A stretch of 5,228 bases of DNA, from positions 600-5,827 of the forward strand of contig JAESRM010000306.1 of assembly GCA_016764635.1 (NCBI GenBank). The letters run 5' to 3'. Position numbers and translations under genes: made by a program. The first letter of the stretch is position 1. Each line of letters begins with the position of its first letter. A model generated the notes under the pieces. That model ran no database searches. It had not been told where the DNA came from and worked only from the letters and a program-made list of their open reading frames with translations. Below are positions 1 through 5,228 of the stretch, piece after piece. The DNA is from Planctomycetota bacterium (GTDB lineage Bacteria > Planctomycetota > UBA1135 > GCA-002686595).

Positions 1-8
1 AATATTAC

Positions 9-23
9 GAAACCGCAAGTTTC
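9..23. repeat. Short inverted repeat, GAAAC-N5-GTTTC
   Basis: Two perfect 5-base arms, GAAAC at 9-13 and GTTTC at 19-23, are separated by five bases. The same half-sites recur in reversed order at 78-87. It could be half of a regulator-binding array or a chance match; the arms are short and no regulator is visible to pair with it. Confidence 0.3.
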
Positions 24-66
24 TATTCAAAAAGGGCTTGCCATGGGGGCTGGGGGTGGTAGAAAA

Positions 67-87
67 CGGAACCAATGGTTTCGAAAC
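67..87. promoter_or_regulatory. Overlapping palindromes, candidate operator before the adaptor gene
   Basis: CGGAACCAATGGTTTCG at 67-83 is an odd-length palindrome centred on base 75, with seven of eight arm pairs matching (the 69/81 pair is G/T). It overlaps a perfect 10-base palindrome, GTTTCGAAAC, at 78-87. Size and position, just downstream of a possible -10 box and ahead of the start at 102, resemble operators of TetR- or MarR-type repressors that often control RND pumps. The symmetry is seen directly; operator function is inferred. The alternative ATG at 75 sits at the centre of the first palindrome. Confidence 0.3.
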
Positions 88-101
88 GAACCCAGGACCC
101 C

Positions 102-1271
102 ATGAGACTCAATCTAACCAGCCCCCTGCGGGCCCTCAGCCTGGCCCTATTCGGGCTCCTTGTCACCCCTGCCCTAGCCCAGCAGGTGGTTTTCGTGGAG
201 CCGGCTCAACTGGTACCCACCCAGCCCACCGGACGCTTCATCGGCAGTCTGCGGGCCAGGTCCACCAGCGTCATGGCGGCTTTGGAGGAGGGCGCTCTGC
301 TCGAGCTCGCCGTGCGTGAGGCGGATACGGTGCGCAAGGGCGACGTGCTCGCCCGGGTAGACAGCCGCCGCTTGCAGACGTCCCTGGCCCAGGTTGGAGC
401 CGACCTGGCCATGGCCGCGGCGACCCAACTCGAGCGCGAAGCCAACCTGGCCAACGCGGAGGCGGACCTGGAGGCGCTCAAGCGCGCCGCCCAATCTGGC
501 GCCGTTTCCGAGCGGGATCTGCGCAATGCTCGCACGAAGGTGACCGTGGGCCAGTCCCTGGTCGAAGCCGCCAAGCAATCGATCGCATCCATGCAAGCCA
601 AGCGGGATCTGTTGGGGTTGCGCATCGCAGACTCGACCGTGCGCGCGCCCTTTGACGGGCGCATCATCGCGCGCCATGCCGAGGTGGGGCAGTGGATTCG
701 ACCGGGCGATAGCCTGGTGACCCTGGTTTCCACGGGAGCTCTCGAGGCTTGGATCGAAGTCCCCGAACGTTTCATAGGACGGTTCGATGCTCAGCTAGCG
801 AGCGTGCCCTTACTCATGGAAGGCACGGGCGCCATGGCAGTAGGCATCCGGCCGCGCACCATTCCGATGGTCGACGAGCGCGGGCGTACCTTCACCCTGA
901 TCCTGGATGTGGAATCAAAAGGGGCACTGGCCAATGGTTTGCAACCGGGCATGTCCGTTTCCGCCGTTGTGCCCCTCGGGCAATTGACCCCGCGCCTGGT
1001 ATTGCACAAGGACGCAATCCTGCGCCGCGGAACGAACTCTTTAGTGGCGAAAATCAGCCCGGAAAACATAGCGGTGCTCGTTCCGGTGCGCGTGCTCTTC
1101 TCGACGGCTACGGGTTTCGCCGTGGAACCGCTGGAGCCGGAGGCCCTGGTGCCCGGAGACCGAATCGTGGTTGAAGGCAATGAACGGCTCTATCCGGGAA
1201 CCCCCGTGACGCCGCAAGAGAATACGCCCAAGCCCAAAGCTGATGGGCAAAGCACCCCCGCCGCCAAGTAA
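102..1271 (+). CDS. RND efflux periplasmic adaptor subunit (membrane fusion protein, HlyD/AcrA type)
   Basis: This is the periplasmic adaptor that links the inner-membrane pump to the outer-membrane channel. Counting from the ATG at 102 (389 aa), residues 1-26 form a Sec signal peptide ending ALA before QQ; there is no lipobox, so it is a soluble periplasmic form. Then come a biotinyl-lipoyl half (about 48-88, with RKGD), an alpha-helical hairpin (about 92-176), the second lipoyl half with VRAPFDG at 180-186 and RPGD at 200-203, a beta-barrel (about 212-291), a membrane-proximal domain (about 292-366, with PGDRIVVEGNERL) and a Pro/Lys/Thr-rich tail. Length suits the family. I chose 102 because AGGA precedes it and it gives a normal-length signal peptide. 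An in-frame ATG at 75 adds nine residues and has a poorer ribosome site. In the hairpin tip only Ser136 of the RxxxLxxxxxxS motif is kept. The permease follows 14 bases later. Confidence 0.93.
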   Translation: MRLNLTSPLRALSLALFGLLVTPALAQQVVFVEPAQLVPTQPTGRFIGSLRARSTSVMAALEEGALLELAVREADTVRKGDVLARVDSRRLQTSLAQVGADLAMAAATQLEREANLANAEADLEALKRAAQSGAVSERDLRNARTKVTVGQSLVEAAKQSIASMQAKRDLLGLRIADSTVRAPFDGRIIARHAEVGQWIRPGDSLVTLVSTGALEAWIEVPERFIGRFDAQLASVPLLMEGTGAMAVGIRPRTIPMVDERGRTFTLILDVESKGALANGLQPGMSVSAVVPLGQLTPRLVLHKDAILRRGTNSLVAKISPENIAVLVPVRVLFSTATGFAVEPLEPEALVPGDRIVVEGNERLYPGTPVTPQENTPKPKADGQSTPAAK

Positions 1272-1273
1272 TC

Positions 1274-1285
1274 GGAAACGCTTCC
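1274..1285 (+). promoter_or_regulatory. Ribosome binding site of the permease, within a small inverted repeat
   Basis: GGAAACGCTTCC fills most of the gap between the adaptor stop and the permease ATG. GGAAA is the Shine-Dalgarno-like core, nine bases from the start measured after GGA. GGAA and TTCC could pair as a 4-bp stem over the site, though that is too short to claim control. A near-identical string recurs at the next gene junction (4684-4696). Confidence 0.45.
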
Positions 1286-4200
1286 ATGAACTTCATCAAC
1301 CTGGCGGTACGCCAACCCAAAACGGTCACCGTCGCAGTGATCCTGGCCCTGATCGGAGGCCTGATGGCCGTGCTTTCGGTCCCCATTCAAATGACCCCGG
1401 AGGTCAAGTCGGTGGTCATCACGGTCACGACTTTCTGGGAGAACGCCTCCCCCGAAGAGGTCGAGAGCGACATCGTCGAGGAGCAAGAGCAGCGCCTCGG
1501 CAACCTCTCCGGTTTGGTCTCCATGACCAGCATGAGCCAAGCGAGTCAAGGCGAATTGCGGCTGGAGTTCATCACGGGCACGGACATCGACTCTGCCATT
1601 GCAAAGGTCGCCCAGCGCTTGGACGAAGTGCCGGGTTATCCGGCGGGTGTCCTGCAGCCGGTTGTGAAAGGCTACGACCCCGAAACCCGCGATTACATGT
1701 CTTGGGTGGCGTTTGCGTCCTCCGACCCGGCCTTCGACATGAGCACCATGCACGACTTCATGGAACGTCGTTTGGTGCCGCGCTTGGAGCGCATCGAAGG
1801 CATCGGCGAGGTGGGCATGATGGGCACGCGCGAGAAGGAAATCCACCTGATCGTGGATCCCGCCGAACTGGCCAGGCGTGGTGTGACCTACACGGAACTG
1901 TTGGCTGCGATCGACAGCAACAACGACAACTACTCCGGCGGAAAACTGCCCGAGGGCAAGAACGACATCCGAATCCGGACCATCGGGCGCTTCAATGATG
2001 TGGAGCAGGTCGGTGCCCTGGTCTTGCGGCGTGAAGCCTCGGGTCCGATCTACCTGCGCGACGTGGCTGAAGTGCGCGAGGGTTACAAGGAAGCGACCAC
2101 CTGGGCGCGCTCCCGTGGCCATTACATGCCGTACTTCAACTTCACCTTGGAGCACGGCGCCAACATGCTGAAGACCATGGGGGCCCTACGCGCGGAGTTC
2201 GATGCCCTGAACGCGCCCGGCGGTTTGCTCGAGAACGAAGCCAAACGCGTGGGCATGGACGGCAACCTGCAATTGATCGTGGACTATGACGCGACCACCT
2301 ATGTGGAAGATGCCATCGGCCTGGTCAAGTCCAACATTCTGATCGGCGGCGCCATCGCCACCCTGGTATTGCTCTTCTTCCTGCGCTCCCTGCGCGTGGT
2401 GGGCATCGTGGGTTTGGCCATTCCGATCTCGGTCATCTCCTCGATCATGGTCATGGTCAGCATGGGGCGCACGATCAACATCGTATCCCTGGCGGGCATG
2501 GCTTTCGCCGTGGGCATGGTGGTGGACAACGCCATCGTGGTGATCGAGAACATCTTCCGACATCTGGAGATGGGCAAGCGCATCAAAGCCGCATCCATCG
2601 AAGGCACGCGCGAAGTGGCCGGTGCGGTGGTGGCTTCAACCTTGACCACGCTCGTGGTGTTTCTGCCCATTCTGTTGATCCAGGATTCGGCTGGGCAGCT
2701 TTTCCGTGACATCGCCCTGGCGATCATGGCGGCCGTGGGTATATCCCTGGTGGTTTCGTTGACGGTGATTCCTTCTGCCGCTGCAACTTTCCTGGGGCGT
2801 ACGGGCAAACGTGTGGGGGATGCGGCGCGCAAGGCCGCCGAGTCTGGAGAAGCCAAGAAACCCGCCAGTGTCTTCATACGAGCTGCGGGCGGCCTTTCAA
2901 TCTGGTTGATGTCCTCGTGGCTGCGCAGCGCGACGGTCGTGGCGATTTTCTTCGTGGGAACCGGCTTGGGCATCACCGCCCTGATGCCGCCGCTGGATTA
3001 CCTGCCCGCAGGCAACCGTAACATCGTCTTCGGCATGTTGATTCCGCCCCCCGGTTACAACCTGGACCAGCTGAGCAAGATTGGCGAACGGGTTGAGGCC
3101 ACGATTCGACCCGCTTGGGAGGTCGCAGGTCCGCACTTCGACGTGGAGCGGCGCGAGTTGGGCTTGCCCCTGGACGCCGCTCAGATCCATCCGGATACGG
3201 AGTGGCCCGACCGCCGCGAACCGATTTTGAATGTGCCCATGGGCCCCGAGGGCCCCATGTTCGACCAGGCCACGGAGATCATGCCGCCGGCTTTGGCGAG
3301 CTATTTCTTGGTGGGGGTCAACGGCCTGTTGTTCCACGGAGCCATCGCCAAAAACGCACACGAAATCCCCGACGTGATCCCACTCCTGAACAAGGCCACG
3401 GGCGGCGCCAACGCTCCCGATGTGTTTGGGTTCGCGTTCCAGATGCCGCTCTTCAATACGGGTGGCAACTCGGGTACCGCGGTGAAGATCGATCTGTCCG
3501 GCGACAGCTTGGCTGATGTGGAAGCCGCCGCGGGCGCCATGATGGGCAGCCTGATGGGCGCCTTCCCGCCGGGTTCCGTCATGCCGGCTCCCATGAACTT
3601 TTCCCTACCGACCCCCGAGTTGCGTTTGATCCCCAACGATGAGCGACTGCGCGAGTTGGGCATGAGTCGGGCGGACGTGGGCCTTGCCATGCAAGCCAAC
3701 AGCGACGGCATTATCTTGCCGAGGCAATTCGAGACGGATGGAGACTTGAAGGACCTCAAAATCTTGAGCCCCGGAGCCCTGGGGGACGACCCGTTGGGCG
3801 CTTTGCAAGACCTTTCGATCGCTACGCCCGCTGGCGGCATCATCAAGTTGGCCGATGTGGCGAGTATGGAGCGCGTCACGGCGCCCGAGATGATCAAGCA
3901 CGTGAACCGCCAGCGTGCGGTGACCTTGCAGCTGACGCCGCCCCCCGGAATGCCCCTGCAGGTGGCCATCGACACGGTGGACTCCTTGTTGCTTGATTTG
4001 AAGTCCAGCGGCGCGATGGCCCCCGGGGTCGATGCCAACCTGGCCGGGTCGGCGGGCAAGCTCAATGACATCAAGGACGCTTTGGTGGGAGACGGAACGC
4101 CCCTGGGTTTTGCGACCAGCAGCTTGGTCCTGGCCTTGCTCGTGGTGTACCTATTGATGGTGGTGCTCTTCCAGAGTTGGATCTATCCGGTGGTCATTCT

Positions 4201-4714
4201 GGTGAGTGTGCCCCTGGCGACTTTGGGAGGTTTTGCCGCCCTGCGCGGGGTTCATCTGTGGAGCCTCTCCGACCGTTACATGCCCGTGCAAAACATGGAC
4301 GTGCTCACCATCCTGGGTTTTGTGATTCTGGCGGGTGTCGTTGTGAACAACGCGATCTTGATCGTGCACCAGGCATTGAACTTCTTGAAGCACGGTGAGC
4401 GTGACGTGAAGCGTGCCATCGCCATGGCGGTGGAGAGCCGCGTGCGACCGATCGCCATGGGCACGCTGACATCCGTCGGTGGAATGTTGCCCTTGGTTCT
4501 CATGCCAGGCTCTGGTTCTGAGCTTTACCGCGGCCTAGGCGCGGTGGTGGTGGGAGGCCTGGCGGTCTCCACGATCTTCACCCTAGTGCTTGTACCTATC
4601 TTGCTGCACGCGGTGCTACGCTTCGGCGGGGGCACCGGCAGCACATCCCTCGAAACTGATTTAGACGCCCAACCGGCAGACCTGGAAACCGCTTCCATCG
4701 GAAACCAATCGTGA
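1286..4714 (+). CDS. RND efflux permease, AcrB-like hydrophobe/amphiphile (HAE) type
   Basis: This is the inner-membrane proton-driven pump, expected to act as a trimer with the adaptor and channel. The 1142 residues follow the RND plan: TM1 at about 11-30, a first periplasmic porter/docking loop (about 31-347), TM2-TM6 (about 348-500), a basic cytoplasmic linker (about 501-547), TM7 (about 548-566), a second periplasmic loop (about 567-941), TM8-TM12 (about 942-1110) and an acidic, Gly/Ser-containing cytoplasmic tail. TM4 carries VGMVVDNAIVVIENI, with Asp414-Asn415 where AcrB has Asp407-Asp408. TM10 carries VVNNAILIVHQA, with Asn1021 at the AcrB Lys940 position. TM11 has RVRPIAMGTLTS, keeping the Arg but with Gly at the AcrB Thr978 position. 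The protein is about 90 residues longer than AcrB, mainly in the second loop and the tail. I see no CusA-like heavy-metal signature, so a broad hydrophobic substrate range is more likely; the substrate is unknown. The stop overlaps the next start. Confidence 0.95.
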   Translation: MNFINLAVRQPKTVTVAVILALIGGLMAVLSVPIQMTPEVKSVVITVTTFWENASPEEVESDIVEEQEQRLGNLSGLVSMTSMSQASQGELRLEFITGTDIDSAIAKVAQRLDEVPGYPAGVLQPVVKGYDPETRDYMSWVAFASSDPAFDMSTMHDFMERRLVPRLERIEGIGEVGMMGTREKEIHLIVDPAELARRGVTYTELLAAIDSNNDNYSGGKLPEGKNDIRIRTIGRFNDVEQVGALVLRREASGPIYLRDVAEVREGYKEATTWARSRGHYMPYFNFTLEHGANMLKTMGALRAEFDALNAPGGLLENEAKRVGMDGNLQLIVDYDATTYVEDAIGLVKSNILIGGAIATLVLLFFLRSLRVVGIVGLAIPISVISSIMVMVSMGRTINIVSLAGMAFAVGMVVDNAIVVIENIFRHLEMGKRIKAASIEGTREVAGAVVASTLTTLVVFLPILLIQDSAGQLFRDIALAIMAAVGISLVVSLTVIPSAAATFLGRTGKRVGDAARKAAESGEAKKPASVFIRAAGGLSIWLMSSWLRSATVVAIFFVGTGLGITALMPPLDYLPAGNRNIVFGMLIPPPGYNLDQLSKIGERVEATIRPAWEVAGPHFDVERRELGLPLDAAQIHPDTEWPDRREPILNVPMGPEGPMFDQATEIMPPALASYFLVGVNGLLFHGAIAKNAHEIPDVIPLLNKATGGANAPDVFGFAFQMPLFNTGGNSGTAVKIDLSGDSLADVEAAAGAMMGSLMGAFPPGSVMPAPMNFSLPTPELRLIPNDERLRELGMSRADVGLAMQANSDGIILPRQFETDGDLKDLKILSPGALGDDPLGALQDLSIATPAGGIIKLADVASMERVTAPEMIKHVNRQRAVTLQLTPPPGMPLQVAIDTVDSLLLDLKSSGAMAPGVDANLAGSAGKLNDIKDALVGDGTPLGFATSSLVLALLVVYLLMVVLFQSWIYPVVILVSVPLATLGGFAALRGVHLWSLSDRYMPVQNMDVLTILGFVILAGVVVNNAILIVHQALNFLKHGERDVKRAIAMAVESRVRPIAMGTLTSVGGMLPLVLMPGSGSELYRGLGAVVVGGLAVSTIFTLVLVPILLHAVLRFGGGTGSTSLETDLDAQPADLETASIGNQS
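4700..4713 (+). promoter_or_regulatory. Ribosome binding site and GTG start of the outer-membrane factor, overlapping the permease stop
   Basis: GGAAA at 4700-4704 lies inside the permease end, eight bases (after GGA) before GTG at 4711-4713. The permease TGA is 4712-4714, giving a four-base GTGA overlap typical of translational coupling. The GTG is required as the start: the next in-frame ATG (4795) would remove the signal peptide and lipobox. Confidence 0.6.
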
Positions 4715-5228
4715 AAATACCCTCATCGTTACTGTGCCTTGTCGTTACGGGCTGCGTTTCCGTCGGGCCGGACTATCAGGTCCCCGAGCTGGACATGGCC
4801 GCTGCACACCGCGCGGACTTGGAGAACCTGGAAGGTTTGTTTGGCCAGGACCAGGGAGATCCCTTGGCTTTGAGTCGCTGGTGGTCGGCCTTTGGCGATC
4901 CGGTATTGACCGGTTTGGTCGAGCGCGCGACGGTGGACAACTTCGAGTTGCGCCAGGCCATGGCACGTGTTTTGGAGGCCGAATCCCGGGTGAGGTTTAA
5001 CCGCTTGGCCAGGGGGCCCCAGGGTGAAGCCAATGGAGCTTTCCTGCGTTCCGGCATCTCTGAGAATACGCAGTTCGGGTTGTTCCCCGGGCAAGCGCGC
5101 GAGTCGGGCGAGTACTCGGTCAACCTTGGAGCTTCCTGGGAGGTCGATATGTGGGGCAAGGCTAGGCGCGCCGTCGAAGCGGCGGAGGGCGACCTGGCCG
5201 CGGGCATCGAAGGCGTTTGGGCCGTGCG
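4711..5228 (+). CDS. Outer-membrane efflux lipoprotein, NodT/OprM (TolC-like) family, 3' end cut by the window
   Basis: This is the outer-membrane channel of the tripartite pump; 172 codons plus two bases are present, roughly a third of the usual 450-500 residues. The N-terminus is a lipoprotein signal peptide with lipobox VTGC, so Cys15 should be lipidated. The family phrase VGPDYQVP follows at 18-25, as is usual shortly after the lipobox. Next come RWWSAFGDPVLTGLVERA (56-73), matching the conserved W-FxDPxL-xLVxxA stretch before the first long helix, a helical segment (about 74-100), the first outer-membrane beta segment (about 101-141) and SWEVDMWGKARRAVEAAEGD (142-161), the family's W-[EL]-D-x-[FW]-G-[KR]-xRR-xVEAA signature. 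The GTG start overlaps the permease stop. It should pair with the adaptor hairpin tip encoded first in the operon. Family assignment is secure; completeness cannot be judged because the gene runs off the right edge. Confidence 0.93.
   Translation, partial: MKIPSSLLCLVVTGCVSVGPDYQVPELDMAAAHRADLENLEGLFGQDQGDPLALSRWWSAFGDPVLTGLVERATVDNFELRQAMARVLEAESRVRFNRLARGPQGEANGAFLRSGISENTQFGLFPGQARESGEYSVNLGASWEVDMWGKARRAVEAAEGDLAAGIEGVWAV

Larger units (their letters stand above)
1..101 (+). promoter_or_regulatory. Upstream leader, probable promoter region of the efflux operon
   Basis: This stretch precedes the first gene and shows no recognisable protein. Bases 1-33 are about 73% A+T, in contrast to the G+C-rich genes, which is common in promoter regions. 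Bases 45-59 are a G-rich patch (two five-G runs and a GG). A weak sigma70-like pair can be drawn, TTGCCA at 38-43 and TAGAAA at 60-65 with a 16-base spacer, which would start transcription near 72 and fit the adaptor start at 102. An alternative -10-like TATTCA lies at 24-29. Neither is strong, so the region is called as a whole. The reading frame from base 1 to the TGA at 103-105 is also open, so the tail of an upstream gene cannot be fully excluded. Confidence 0.35.

Noticed and set aside
1..105. Open frame from the left edge to TGA at 103-105, possible tail of an upstream gene.
   Set aside because: The 34-residue stretch matches nothing I recognise and begins in A+T-rich DNA unlike the coding regions here, so it is not listed as a gene. 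Sequence to the left would settle it.
38..319. Plus-strand open frame from a TTG at 38, overlapping the adaptor start.
   Set aside because: It is out of frame with the adaptor signal peptide and lipoyl domain, and its Pro/Gly/His/Arg-rich product looks like a frame shadow.
1190..2155. Long open frame on the minus strand (321 codons) across the adaptor end and the permease start.
   Set aside because: It is antisense to two clearly coding genes. Its translation is rich in His, Gly, Asp and Arg with no recognisable domain, as expected from a G+C-rich gene read backwards.
2518..2545. Possible heavy-metal (CusA-type) RND pump.
   Set aside because: The TM4 and TM10 motifs, loop content and overall pattern follow the hydrophobe/amphiphile class. 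I saw no methionine arrangement or CusA-like relay, and the adaptor lacks a metal-binding N-terminal region.
3238..3259. Repeated GGGCCCC blocks forming a near-palindrome.
   Set aside because: It encodes the MGPEGPM turn of the permease and is explained by Gly-Pro codons; one arm is offset by a base and it lies mid-gene.
3301..4074. Minus-strand open frame of 257 codons inside the permease gene.
   Set aside because: It lies wholly antisense to the strongly conserved permease frame. The Ser/Pro/Arg-rich translation has no family features.
1..5228. CRISPR array, transposon ends, tRNA/rRNA genes or rho-independent terminators.
   Set aside because: I saw no spaced direct repeats, transposase fragments, RNA-gene hallmarks or GC stem plus T-tract. 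The genes abut closely with no room for them.

Overview
The window holds one operon for a tripartite RND (resistance-nodulation-division) efflux system. It reads left to right on the + strand and is typical of a Gram-negative (diderm) bacterium. The three parts are a periplasmic adaptor, an inner-membrane RND permease and the first 172 codons of an outer-membrane lipoprotein channel of the NodT/OprM type. DNA is G+C-rich with G/C-biased third positions throughout the genes, and base use does not shift between them. Several permease phrases (the DYLPAGNRN segment followed by IPPPGYNLDQL, and the SELYRGLGAVVVGGLAVST segment) recall, from memory only, long AcrB-like pumps of Planctomycetota and related groups. 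This is a weak hint and no lineage is claimed.

Layout. Positions 1-101 are the only stretch without a convincing gene. The first 33 bases are A+T-rich, followed by a G-rich patch and overlapping inverted repeats just before the first start codon; this is the likely promoter/operator zone. The adaptor follows (start preferred at 102, alternative at 75; stop at 1271). A 14-base gap leads to the permease (1286-4714), whose stop codon overlaps the GTG start of the outer-membrane factor (4711 to beyond the right edge). Tight spacing and the absence of any terminator-like structure between genes argue for one transcript and coupled translation of the last two genes.

How they work together. The permease should take substrates from the periplasm or the outer leaflet of the inner membrane using the proton gradient. 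The adaptor bridges it to the outer-membrane channel, which opens to the outside. The substrate cannot be read from the sequence: the permease looks like the broad hydrophobe/amphiphile class, not the heavy-metal class. No regulator gene lies in the window.

The system itself is a known type and I see no new class of system here. The points worth a second look are the non-canonical residues at the proton-relay positions of the permease (Asp-Asn in TM4, Asn in place of Lys in TM10), its enlarged second periplasmic loop, the loss of two of three hallmark residues in the adaptor hairpin tip, and the palindromes ahead of the operon.
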